From Trichodesmium sp050015995 (lineage in GTDB: Bacteria; Cyanobacteriota; Cyanobacteriia; Cyanobacteriales; Microcoleaceae): 64,000 bases of DNA. Made by a program: the position numbers and the translations under genes. This document shows positions 7,977 to 16,428 of the stretch, piece after piece. Numbering within the stretch: position 1 is the first letter of the stretch; every line of letters begins with the position of its first letter. The notes beneath the pieces are model-generated. The model searched no databases and was not told the origin of the DNA. It saw only the letters and a list, made by a program, of their open reading frames with translations. Location of the stretch: contig NZ_JBNHEP010000152.1 of the NCBI RefSeq assembly GCF_050015995.1, positions 43,416 through 107,415 of the forward strand, written 5' to 3'.

Positions 7977-8705
7977 GAGCGGATAGCCGACTGTTGGGAT
8001 AACTCCCTGAGTAGCAAATCAACCGCCACCGACTACTTCAATGATGTTATCTTAGCCAACCTAGACCGACCTCTGGTAATAGCTATTGATGAACTCAATC
8101 AGCTTTTTGCCTACCCAGATGTTGCTCGTGAATTTCTCCAGCTTCTGCGAACCTGGTCTGAGCAAGCAAAAGCAAGGGTAGCAGACAGTAATGCTTGGCA
8201 CAAACTCCGACTGATGATAGCTCATTCTACTGAAATTATGATGCCTTCCTCAATTAATCCTTCCCTGTTGAATACTGGGTTAGTCATCAATTTACCTGAA
8301 TTTACCCCAGCTCAAGTCCAGGATCTAGCACGGCGGTACGAACAAGAAATAACCGAACAACAAATCCAGCAACTAATTACCCTTCTGGGCGGACATCCCT
8401 ATCGCTTGCAGTTGGCGTTTTATTACCTACAGCAACAGACAATAACCCTGGAAGAACTTTTAGAAAATTCTGGTAGTGCGACTGCTCTTTATGCAGAACA
8501 TCTACAACAACAATGGTGGAACCTGCAACGCTACGATGAATTATTGCCTATTTTTACTGAAATGGTGAACAACCCCAAACCCATAGAAATAAAACTATCC
8601 CTTGGTTATCAGTTGCAAAATATGGGGTTGGTTCATTTGGAAGGCGATCGGGCAAGTCTGTGTTGTGAGTTATTTCGTCCGTTTTTTATGGGAGTATTGA
8701 ATTGA
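7968..8705 (+). CDS. AAA-like ATPase, C-terminal half (same frame as 7224-7964)
   Basis: 245 residues that complete the AAA_35-type domain: LDRPLVIAIDELNQLFAYPD (Walker B-like, D-E), then LRLMIAHSTEIMMP, LPEFTPAQVQDLARRYE and LLGGHPYRLQLAFYYL, and a C-terminal winged-helix-like part (LQNMGLVHLEGDRAS). It has the same frame as the first half, and the protein sequence runs on naturally if the palindrome is skipped (LEFPN joined to ERIADCWD). ATG 7968 lies inside the palindrome, so a separate C-terminal product is possible but probably inactive, as it lacks the P-loop. Confidence 0.75.
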   Translation: MAHERIADCWDNSLSSKSTATDYFNDVILANLDRPLVIAIDELNQLFAYPDVAREFLQLLRTWSEQAKARVADSNAWHKLRLMIAHSTEIMMPSSINPSLLNTGLVINLPEFTPAQVQDLARRYEQEITEQQIQQLITLLGGHPYRLQLAFYYLQQQTITLEELLENSGSATALYAEHLQQQWWNLQRYDELLPIFTEMVNNPKPIEIKLSLGYQLQNMGLVHLEGDRASLCCELFRPFFMGVLN

Positions 8706-9319
8706 TTGTTATTTGGACTACTGGAGTGAAACGGCTAAAAATTTAGGTTAGGGAGCGTGGGAAGTAGAAGTAGGTTGGGTAGAACGAGCAGTGAAACCCA
8801 ACTAAACCTTATTATGGTTTGGTTTGAAACGTTTCGGTTGTTCTTTAAAACTTCTCGCTTGGGCGTTGCACAATCAGGAATGATGAAATCTGAAAGTAGA
8901 TATTTTTGGAGAATTCTTTCCTCAGTATATGTAGAGTTTAAAATCTATTATCATTCTTTAATGTGGAACCCCCTCGCTTGAGGTTTAAAGTGAGAACTTT
9001 GAGGTTTGAAACGTCTCAGTCCAGTAGTAGTCCTTTTCATTAATTTTGATGGGTAAGCAAATTATTAAATTATAAATAATAAGTTGTTGTGACAAATTAC
9101 AACCCTTCAGAACTAATGAAACAAACCAGTAGGGTGTGTTAGCGGAGCGTAACGCACCATTTTCCAGGGAAGTATAACCCACTTCACAGATTACTTGATA
9201 ACCCATTCTTGATGTGATTTTTAAATTAATGGTAGTGCGTTACGGCTAGCGCCTTTTCATGTCGCGCAGCGAAACACACCCTACTAAACCAACTATCTTT
9301 AATTATCAATTATCCATTA
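8706..9319. other. Intergenic region with repeat remnants
   Basis: 614 bp with no convincing gene. It holds a short hairpin at 8774-8802 (gttgggt ... acccaac), a pair of related ends ggactactgga (about 8714) and tccagtagtagtcc (about 9021) that may mark a decayed insertion element, and the MITE-like repeat at 9128-9285. The ORFs seen here lie within repeats and show no protein-like composition. Confidence 0.5.
9128..9285. repeat. MITE-like element, ends agtagggtgtgtt
   Basis: 158 bp with perfect 13-bp terminal inverted repeats (agtagggtgtgtt and aacacaccctact). Inside, the left end continues agcggagcgtaacgcacc and the right end mirrors it as gtgcgttacggctagcg, so both ends can fold into extended stems. 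Non-coding. Confidence 0.7.
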
Positions 9320-11710
9320 TTAAATAATATCTTTTCGTTTCTGAAACCAAATAGTTAAACCTAAATAAATCAGCGAATGTAAACATAAAACCCCCCAACT
9401 TAAACCTAAATTTTCCCAGTTAAGATTATAAACATCTGAACCAGAAAATGGTAATGGAACGGTACTTCCGTCTGGTAATCTAGTTGCTTCGGGCACCATT
9501 TCATTTACATTTACCAGTGCGCCATAGGCAGCTACAGACCAACGACTTAACATTACCCAAGAAAATTTACTAGCTATACCTGTCATTTCAAATAAAACAC
9601 CAGAAAAAATAATCTGAGGCAGCAATATTAAAGGTAAAGCACTATTAGCTTGAGAACCATTTTTAACAATAGAGGAAATCATTAATCCCAGACTAATACA
9701 ACTTATTAAAGTTAAAAAGGTAGTAATACTAACTCCTATCGGCCATGAAATTAATTCGGGCTGTGGATTTTCAAATCCTAGGATAATTACTCCTGCTATT
9801 AATAGAGTTTGGAAAATTGCTAATAATCCCAAAACTATTACTTTTGAACCTAGATAAGCAAATAATCCTAAATTCACTAATCTTTCTCGAATATAAATAG
9901 CCGATTCTTTGACTATTTCTTGCAGAGAACTAGAAAGACCAACCCATAAACAGGCACAAGTAAATACAAATAATACTCGCAAAGCTAAAGGAGCTAAAGT
10001 AGGTTCTGGGTCGCCAACTAATGGATTTTTATCTCTAACTGCAAATAAAATTAGACCAATGCCAATAGGAGCAGTTAATAAAGCTAAACCTAAATTAATC
10101 GGGTCGCGGAAAATTAATTTCAAATATCGTTGGATTAAAATAAATAGTTGTTGCCAAAAAGAAGCTGGTTGTTGTTTGGGAGGTAAGTTAGTAGGAGGTT
10201 TTAAATTATCAATACTCAGATGATTGGAAATATAATGCCGATAATATTCTGATTGACGAAAATTATTTACCCATTCATTGACATTTTCATCACTGGTTTC
10301 TAGTTCATTGTAAATATCGGCAAAGTCACCAGTATTTACAGAGAAAAAAGTTAGAGCTTCTCTAGAAGAACCAAAGTAACATAACCGCCCACCTCTACCT
10401 AAAAAGACTACCCTATCGCAAATTCTAATATTAGCTGTGGCATGGGTAACTAAGATAATTGTTCGTCCTTGATTTGCCAACTTTCTTAATAGTTGCATCA
10501 TTTTTTTATCTAAACCAGGGTCGAGTCCAGATGTCGGTTCATCTAAGAAAAATAATTTCGGATCTGCTAATAATTCCACGCCAATACTTACCCTTTTTCT
10601 TTGTCCTCCACTTAACTGACTAACTAATACATTTCTTCTTTCTGTCATTTCTATTTGTTCGATGGTTTTTTCGACTACTTCTTTAACATTAATATCTGGA
10701 GGTAAGCGCAATTTTGCAGCATAAGTTAAAACTTCCGATACTGTTAATTCCGGATGAATAATATCGTCTTGAGGAACATAACCAATTTGAGTCCGATAAA
10801 TATTAAAATTATTCCTTAAATCTTCACCATTAATATAAACTTTGCCTTTAGTTGTAGGGTCTATTCCTAATAATGTTCGCATCAAAGTAGATTTCCCAGT
10901 TCCACTTCCTCCCACTAAAGCAACAAACTGCCCCGGTTCGATCGCGAAAGAGAGATCGTTTAGCAAAACTCGCGTTTTTCCCCGTTGGTCTCTGACTATT
11001 CTGTAGAGGCGATCGGCATCAAGACGAATTTGGTTACCAGGGTCGAAGACTTCCAAATTATCGCCTCGACGAATGAGGGTAAAAGGTCCGATTTTAATTA
11101 CCGCTCCGTCAGTCACAGCAATAGAATTTTTAACCCGCACCTCATTGACAAAAACGCCATTTGTACTATAATCCCGTAAAATGTAATTACCTTGACCATT
11201 CGGTTCAATAGTGGCATGACGACGGGAAACAATGGCAGCATCTAATTCTAGATTGGCATCAGGATCGCGACCAAGTAACACCGATCTATCTTGCAAAGAT
11301 ATTGAACGCGTTTTTGGCAAAGATGCTATAGCTACAGGATTATTTGGTTCAAAATATTTGAGTAGGATTTGGTTTTGGGGGTCGAGACCGATTTTGATTT
11401 CTATACCATTTTGGAGCAGATGACCTTCAGATGGAGTAATGCGGGTGCGGTCGAGAAATAATCCGTTAGTGCTTGCTCGATGACTATCACCATCATAAAT
11501 ATGGTAGCGATCGTCAACTTTCTGGATGATGGCGTGATAACTAGAGATAACTAACCAATCTGAAGGTACTACTAGATCGGCACGGAGGCGATCGCGTCCT
11601 AGTATATGATGGTCTTGTGTCAGTTGGAGAGTGATAATTTGGCCTTGATTATTTAATTCTATATAGGGATTACTATTTAAAAGGGTAGTTTGCCCTGTTT
11701 TGTTACTCAT
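9320..11710 (-). CDS. ABC-2 type transporter with two FHA domains (fused ATPase-permease)
   Basis: About 796 residues from ATG 11710; an in-frame GTG at 11740 would add ten. Two FHA domains come first: residues about 30-115 (HHILGRDRLRADLVVP) and 140-215 (LLGRDPDANLELDAAIVSRR then DYSTNGVFVNEV), which bind phosphothreonine peptides. The ATPase domain follows with Walker A GGSGTGKST, signature LSGGQRKRVSIG and Walker B LFFLDEPTSGLD. The C-terminal third is an ABC-2 permease with about six membrane segments. The FHA domains suggest gating by Ser/Thr kinases, of which two lie in this window. The exported substrate is unknown. Confidence 0.9.
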   Translation of the reverse strand: MSNKTGQTTLLNSNPYIELNNQGQIITLQLTQDHHILGRDRLRADLVVPSDWLVISSYHAIIQKVDDRYHIYDGDSHRASTNGLFLDRTRITPSEGHLLQNGIEIKIGLDPQNQILLKYFEPNNPVAIASLPKTRSISLQDRSVLLGRDPDANLELDAAIVSRRHATIEPNGQGNYILRDYSTNGVFVNEVRVKNSIAVTDGAVIKIGPFTLIRRGDNLEVFDPGNQIRLDADRLYRIVRDQRGKTRVLLNDLSFAIEPGQFVALVGGSGTGKSTLMRTLLGIDPTTKGKVYINGEDLRNNFNIYRTQIGYVPQDDIIHPELTVSEVLTYAAKLRLPPDINVKEVVEKTIEQIEMTERRNVLVSQLSGGQRKRVSIGVELLADPKLFFLDEPTSGLDPGLDKKMMQLLRKLANQGRTIILVTHATANIRICDRVVFLGRGGRLCYFGSSREALTFFSVNTGDFADIYNELETSDENVNEWVNNFRQSEYYRHYISNHLSIDNLKPPTNLPPKQQPASFWQQLFILIQRYLKLIFRDPINLGLALLTAPIGIGLILFAVRDKNPLVGDPEPTLAPLALRVLFVFTCACLWVGLSSSLQEIVKESAIYIRERLVNLGLFAYLGSKVIVLGLLAIFQTLLIAGVIILGFENPQPELISWPIGVSITTFLTLISCISLGLMISSIVKNGSQANSALPLILLPQIIFSGVLFEMTGIASKFSWVMLSRWSVAAYGALVNVNEMVPEATRLPDGSTVPLPFSGSDVYNLNWENLGLSWGVLCLHSLIYLGLTIWFQKRKDII

Positions 11711-12101
11711 AATAATATTAGATTTTAGATTTTTTGGCACAGATTGACAAAAACTATTTATATTTAATCAGAAGTGGGTAAATTTTTCTAGTTTAATCTA
11801 CCATTTATAGCTTGAAGCTATCAGCATTTAGCTATCAGCTTAAGTCCAAACTATTGACTGTAAATAATTTCAATTTTATCAATGTCATAACACTTTTTTG
11901 TAGTGCTATTTATAGCTTGAAACTCTCAGCTTTCAGCTATTAGATTAAGTTAAAATTATTGACTGTAAAGGATTTCAATCTCATCAATTTCATAAGACTT
12001 TTTTGTAGTTATATATTATCTTAATTTTAGGAGAAACCTGAGATTATTTTTTACCGAAAAATAATGAGAGATTAACTAAATTATTAAATTATCAAAGATT
12101 G

Positions 12102-12241
12102 ATATAGCAATCCTATTTCAATTGTAGTATTTCTGTGATAGTTAGGAGTCATCATTCAGGAGTCAGGAGTCACAATTTTCAAGGTTTTTCATCAATATTA
12201 ACTATTATAAAAATTCTCACAAATCATTTAGGATTGCTATA
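12102..12241. repeat. MITE-like element, ends tatagcaatcct
   Basis: 140 bp framed by inverted ends atatagcaatcctattt and atttaggattgctata. The same ends frame elements at 14213-14343 and 32585-32829. The interiors differ, which points to a family mobilised by its ends only. Non-coding. Confidence 0.7.
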
Positions 12242-12250
12242 CTTATCAGC

Positions 12251-12332
12251 TTACCTAAAATTCAAAATTTGTATATCTCACCAAGAGGGAGAAAAGCTAT
12301 ATATCATGTTTACTTAATTGACAACTGATAAC
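12251..12332. repeat. 82-bp direct repeat, copy 1 (copy 2 at 12617-12698)
   Basis: The segment starting ttacctaaaattcaaaattt and ending gacaactgataact recurs at 12617-12698 with only a few differences. The two copies lie in the same orientation 366 bp apart. No coding sense was seen. Confidence 0.85.
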
Positions 12333-12616
12333 TTAATTATGTTATAGTAGTTTTGATATTAATGAAATACAGAATGTAAGCATTCAGCTATTAGCTGTAA
12401 GCTCTCAGCAATAAGTCCAAATATTAAGGAGGGAGTTTAAATTAATATATACTTTAAAGTTGGCTTTTGTAGTCAGATTTAATTCTGGCTTAATTAATAA
12501 AGCTTTTATCTAAAACTAAAAAATAGCTGATAGCTGAAGTTCGCAGTTACGACCCAGGAGGCTAGCTGACTGCTGAATGCTTACTACAGCATTTTTTTTC
12601 TTTTCCCGATCGCCTA

Positions 12617-12698
12617 TTACCTAAAATTCAAAATTTGTATATCTCACCAAGAGAGAGAAAAGCTATATATCATGTTTACTTAATTGATAACTGATAAC
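12617..12698. repeat. 82-bp direct repeat, copy 2
   Basis: Second copy of the repeat at 12251-12332; it ends in tandem ctgataa heptamers, about 80 bp before the start of the carboxypeptidase gene. Confidence 0.85.
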
Positions 12699-12774
12699 TG
12701 ATAACTGATTTGTGTTGGGTTTCGGTTCCTCAACCCAACCTACATTTACTGAATTTTTACCACAATAATTCTAG

Positions 12775-14118
12775 ATGAAACTAATGCAAAAAAAACTATC
12801 TATAACTACTCTGTGTATATCCTTATATCTAACTGGATGTCAATCTCCTGAACCGGAAATAACATCTCCGAGTCCCGAAACAACTCCTTCCCCACAAGTA
12901 TCAATTGAAATTCCTCAAAAACCTTTGACATTATCTCCAAATAATCCAGAAAAAATAGCTTCTACTCAAGTACAAACATATCTCACTACATTAGCAAATC
13001 AAGGATTTTCTCAACAAAATCAAGGAATTTGGATACAATCAAATGATACTTTATTAGCAAATTATCAAGGTACAATTCCTTTACCAGCAGCCTCAATTAC
13101 TAAAGTAGCAACTTCTTTAGTTGCCTTAGAAACTTTTAATCCCGACCATCAATTTATCACATTAATTGGTACAACAGGAAAAATTGAAAATGGTGTATTA
13201 AATGGAGATTTAGTCATTCAAGGAGGAGAAGACTCATTTTTTGTTTGGGAAGAAGCGATCGCTATTGGAAATTTATTAAATAAAATAGGGATTCAAAGAG
13301 TTACTGGGAATCTAATTATTACTGGTAAATTTTACATGAACTTTGAATCTAATCCTCAGACTGCTGGTAATTTTCTTAAACAAGGATTGAACAGTCAAAT
13401 TTGGCCGGGAGAAGCTTTAAGTCAATATGAAACTTTACCTCCAGGTACGCCAAAACCTCAAGTAATAATTGATGGTGTTGTAGAAGTTTCTCCCACTCCT
13501 CCTGAAAATATAAAACTATTAATTAGGCATTATTCTTTTCCCCTAGCTGAACTGGTGAAGAAAATGAATCAATATAGCAATAATTTAATGGCAGATATGT
13601 TAGCTGAAGCTGTGGGAGGTTATCAAGTAGTTGCGACAAAAGCTGCTGAATTTATCGGAGTACCAAAACAGGAAATTCAATTAATTAATGGTTCTGGTTT
13701 AGGGGAGGAAAATCGCATTTCTCCTCGCGCTGCTACGGGAATGTTTCTAGCAATTAATAAATATCTTCAGCAATACAATATGAGTGTGGCAGATGTATTT
13801 GTTATGGTTGGCAAAGATAAAGGTATTTTAGATGAACGTAAACAGCTTCCAAATTTTGCAGTAGTTAAGTCTGGAACTCTCGATTATGTTAGTGCTTTAG
13901 CAGGAGCTTTACCAACAAAAGAAAAGGGTGTTGTTTGGTTTACAATTCTGAATAAAGGAGCTAGTGTAACTCAATTAAGAAATCAACAAGAAATTTTACT
14001 AAGAGATATGTTGAACAAGTGGGGTACTGTTGAGTTATTGCCTCCAGAATTAACAGCTAATCCTGAGAGAAAAACTAAAACTTCTCAGAGTGAAATTATT
14101 GAAAATGGGAAAAAATAA
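12775..14118 (+). CDS. DacB-like D-alanyl-D-alanine carboxypeptidase lipoprotein (S13/PBP4 family)
   Basis: 447 residues. A lipoprotein signal is visible: basic start, hydrophobic stretch, lipobox LTGC with Cys22. The three penicillin-binding motifs are present: SITK (Ser107, Lys110) in PAASITKVATSLVALE, SNN in YSNNLMADML, and KSGT in VVKSGTLDYVSALAG. This is the peptidase S13 pattern: cleavage of the terminal D-Ala or peptide cross-links of peptidoglycan in the periplasm. It is shorter than E. coli PBP4 in the inserted domains. It lies alone on its strand. Confidence 0.85.
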   Translation: MKLMQKKLSITTLCISLYLTGCQSPEPEITSPSPETTPSPQVSIEIPQKPLTLSPNNPEKIASTQVQTYLTTLANQGFSQQNQGIWIQSNDTLLANYQGTIPLPAASITKVATSLVALETFNPDHQFITLIGTTGKIENGVLNGDLVIQGGEDSFFVWEEAIAIGNLLNKIGIQRVTGNLIITGKFYMNFESNPQTAGNFLKQGLNSQIWPGEALSQYETLPPGTPKPQVIIDGVVEVSPTPPENIKLLIRHYSFPLAELVKKMNQYSNNLMADMLAEAVGGYQVVATKAAEFIGVPKQEIQLINGSGLGEENRISPRAATGMFLAINKYLQQYNMSVADVFVMVGKDKGILDERKQLPNFAVVKSGTLDYVSALAGALPTKEKGVVWFTILNKGASVTQLRNQQEILLRDMLNKWGTVELLPPELTANPERKTKTSQSEIIENGKK

Positions 14119-14212
14119 GAATCTAGATAAGTCAAAAGTAAGATTAATACTATTACAAAAATTTCTGAAAAAAATCTTAGAGATTGAATGTATTAGGAAA
14201 TATAAAAAGGAG

Positions 14213-14343
14213 ATATAGCAATCCTATTTTATTCGTGGCAAAAATCTTACTACTTTTTAGGCAACAGGCAACAGGCAACAGGTAAGAGTTTCAACTTTTT
14301 TATTTACTTTTTAATTACCCGCAACCTATTTAGGATTGCTATA
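14213..14343. repeat. MITE-like element, ends tatagcaatcct
   Basis: Inverted ends tatagcaatcctatttt and atttaggattgctatag frame 131 bp. The interior includes the tandem heptamer ggcaacaggcaacaggcaacagg. Same family as 12102-12241. The flanking 14341-14365 is a gggaata heptamer run. Confidence 0.7.
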
Positions 14344-14478
14344 GGGAATAGGGAATAGGGAAGAATAAATAAATAAAGACAACTATTTGTCATTTATAAA
14401 TATAGGAATGTATCTACCGAACACCTCTGTATCTACCAGATTTCAATCCCTTGAAGTATTAACGCTTTTAGATTTTAT

Positions 14479-14575
14479 ATTATGTACGGTTAAATAGTTA
14501 TAATTAAAGTTCGTAGTAGGGCTTTAGCCCGAACTATAGATAGGGCTAAAGCCCTACTACAAACAAAATTTTTTT
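14479..14575. repeat. MITE-like element with gggctttagccc core
   Basis: Begins ttatgtacggttaaatagttataattaaag-like and contains a large inverted repeat: gtagtagggctttagccc against gggctaaagccctactac (about 14514-14562). The same element type occurs at 16323, 30213, 34011, 48391 and 50276. Here the right end runs straight into the ATG of the next gene, so it may supply that gene's leader. Confidence 0.7.
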
Positions 14576-15769
14576 ATGAGCGAATCAAGATTAAAACAGC
14601 TTGTCAGCCAAGGTAAAGCGACCATATTTTACATTCACGGAACTGATAGAAGTGGATCTACGCTGGCCGAAGTGATTTTTTCAAAATTGGCGGATAGAGC
14701 AATCCATCAACCTTTTTTACGTCTGAATAAAAAACTGGGAGGTATCCTCAGACCTAATAAACAGCCCTTTGATGCTGACATCTATGAAATGGGTTGCGGC
14801 TTGATTGTTGAGCAGATAAAAGAAATTCTCCAGCAGAAAAACCACGCTACAATTTGTGTCAAAGAAACTACTCGTTTCTTTCATTCCCAAATTTGGGAGC
14901 AATGGATTCAGATTCCTGAAAAGTTTCTGTTTACAATCCGGGAGCCTCACTTACAACACTTATCATGGTTATCCTTCTTGACTGACTTAGCATACAAGGG
15001 CAATGGCTTATTGATGACCAATCCTTACAAAGTCCTGGAAAAAGCCCAAACAACAGAAGCCTTAGACATCCAAAGCTTCCGACCTGGAGGGCCTTCGGGT
15101 ACAATTATTAGTTATAATTTGCAGATATGGCAGAATTTAATCAGAGATTGGAATTTGTTGCAATCTAGGATTGCTGGAAGTTCAAAAAAACTGGCAGTTC
15201 TGGATTTAATAGAACTTAGGCAAAATCCTGAATATGCAATTGGCAAAACAATTGAGCAATTAGGTTTTGAAATTGATAATGTTGAGAGGCTCAATCGCAA
15301 TTTAATGGTGCAGTCTCAAAACAAGGTCTTTAATAACATAGTAGCTTCCTACCCTTCTGCAACAATAAAAATACGCAATAGCAATGAAATAGAGCTGTTA
15401 GTTCCTGGGGAAGCTATCGCGACCTACGCCTTTTCACCTCAGTCACAAGAGCTGATTTTGCGACTGATACCCCTGTACCTCGATATGCTCTACGCACCCG
15501 AAAATGCTGCTATGCCATCTTCGCAACAACTAGAGGAGACTGTGGCAGGCAGCGAAACTTTGAAATTAGGAGATATTCATCCTTTTGTTGCCTACGCGAT
15601 CGCGAGTTTCCATCAGCACAAAAACCCAACCCCAGAAATTAATTCCCTGCTAGAGAGGATTTTCAATGGGAAAACGAAAACTGTTTTGGGGGAAGAAAAG
15701 CCAAACTCAGAATTATTCGGAGATTCTTTTGCAGTGGTGGATGCTTACGACTACAATTGTAGAAATTAA
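14576..15769 (+). CDS. Sulfotransferase-like P-loop protein
   Basis: 397 residues. The N-terminal segment FYIHGTDRSGSTLAEVIF has the 5'-phosphosulfate-binding loop pattern (R-S-G-S-T) of PAPS-dependent sulfotransferases, followed by a helix. The segment HATICVKETTRFF and then KFLFTIREPHLQHLSWLSFL resemble the second conserved block of the family (K-x-x-R ... I-R-x-P). Substrate cannot be predicted. The C-terminal 130 residues are of unknown type. ATG 14576 follows a MITE directly with a poor ribosome-binding site, so a later start is possible but would lose the P-loop strand. Confidence 0.6.
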   Translation: MSESRLKQLVSQGKATIFYIHGTDRSGSTLAEVIFSKLADRAIHQPFLRLNKKLGGILRPNKQPFDADIYEMGCGLIVEQIKEILQQKNHATICVKETTRFFHSQIWEQWIQIPEKFLFTIREPHLQHLSWLSFLTDLAYKGNGLLMTNPYKVLEKAQTTEALDIQSFRPGGPSGTIISYNLQIWQNLIRDWNLLQSRIAGSSKKLAVLDLIELRQNPEYAIGKTIEQLGFEIDNVERLNRNLMVQSQNKVFNNIVASYPSATIKIRNSNEIELLVPGEAIATYAFSPQSQELILRLIPLYLDMLYAPENAAMPSSQQLEETVAGSETLKLGDIHPFVAYAIASFHQHKNPTPEINSLLERIFNGKTKTVLGEEKPNSELFGDSFAVVDAYDYNCRN

Positions 15770-15787
15770 ATCTTTAAACCTATGAAT

Positions 15788-15880
15788 CAGGACTTAGGCA
15801 AAATATTAAGTTATACACTATCTGTAGGGGCGAACGGCCGTTCGACCCTACTAGATATGGTAGTTCTGCGTAAGTCCTGT
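15788..15880. repeat. MITE, ends caggacttacgca
   Basis: 93 bp with terminal inverted repeats caggacttaggca and tgcgtaagtcctg. The interior holds gggcgaacggccgttcgaccc, a perfect palindrome core. A second copy with the same ends is at 17950-18040. It stops three bases before the next ORF. Confidence 0.8.
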
Positions 15881-15882
15881 GA

Positions 15883-16335
15883 ATGAGAAGTAATATGCAA
15901 AAGACTGTTTATCCACCAATCGTAACTTATGTGGGTGAAAATCCTAGTAAGTTTATCAAACAATTAGAGAATGCCTACAACCATCAATTTTGGCAACAAG
16001 AAGGAAACAATAGACAACTTTATCGTTCAGGTGAAAGTATTATTGCTATTGAAAAAGGCAAAGCTCCTGACGACCATCTATCCATAGGCCCCTCTGATAT
16101 TACGTTGCCGGTTTCAGAGCGCTATTTTAACGCCTTGGTCAAGCGCTTAAAACAGAATACAGAATTATTCTACACCGATTATCTCACTGTTCATCAGGAC
16201 AATAAGCCGAAAGTTGAATTAGCTTTAGAAAAAAACTTGACTCTAACAGTTATTCCCAAAAAACAGGCTACCCCAGTAACTATATCAAATACAGAGACAC
16301 CATTAGCGCCAGATCACACCGTTTCGGTTAAATAG
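15883..16335 (+). CDS. Hypothetical protein squeezed between two MITEs
   Basis: 150 residues starting MRSNMQKTVYPPIVTYV; the second Met (15895) has a better ribosome-binding site (gagaagtaat). The composition is protein-like (QLENAYNHQFWQQEGNNRQL) with no signal peptide or known motif. The last codons (VSVK, stop TAG) lie in the end of the MITE at 16323-16421, so the original C terminus has probably been replaced. It follows the sulfotransferase-like gene on the same strand. Confidence 0.6.
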   Translation: MRSNMQKTVYPPIVTYVGENPSKFIKQLENAYNHQFWQQEGNNRQLYRSGESIIAIEKGKAPDDHLSIGPSDITLPVSERYFNALVKRLKQNTELFYTDYLTVHQDNKPKVELALEKNLTLTVIPKKQATPVTISNTETPLAPDHTVSVK

Positions 16336-16421
16336 TTATTATAATTAAAGTTCGTAGTAGGGCTTCAGCCCTACTACAAACCATATACTTTATTATAAGT
16401 GATTATCCGAACATAATATTA
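16323..16421. repeat. MITE-like element with gggcttcagccc core
   Basis: Starts gtttcggttaaatagttatt and ends taagtgattatccgaacataat. It is a shortened copy of the catgtccgg family: the central hairpin gtagtagggcttcagccctactac is a perfect palindrome. It overlaps the 3' end of the 15883-16335 ORF. Confidence 0.7.
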
Positions 16422-16428
16422 ACAGCAG

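Larger units (their letters stand above)
11741..12774. other. Repeat-rich intergenic region
   Basis: 1,034 bp without an accepted gene. It contains repeated 'tagcttgaagctatcagc / ttagctatcagct' tracts (11806-11850, 11930-11945, 12385-12400), the MITE at 12102-12241, a long direct repeat (12251-12332 and 12617-12698), heptamer runs such as ctgataactgataactgat (about 12690-12710), and a hairpin gttgggt...acccaac (12714-12739) just before the next gene. Confidence 0.6.

Noticed and set aside
8757..9206. Short ORFs on both strands after the AAA-like gene
   Set aside because: They lie in repeat remnants and a MITE; composition is not protein-like and no start signal was seen.
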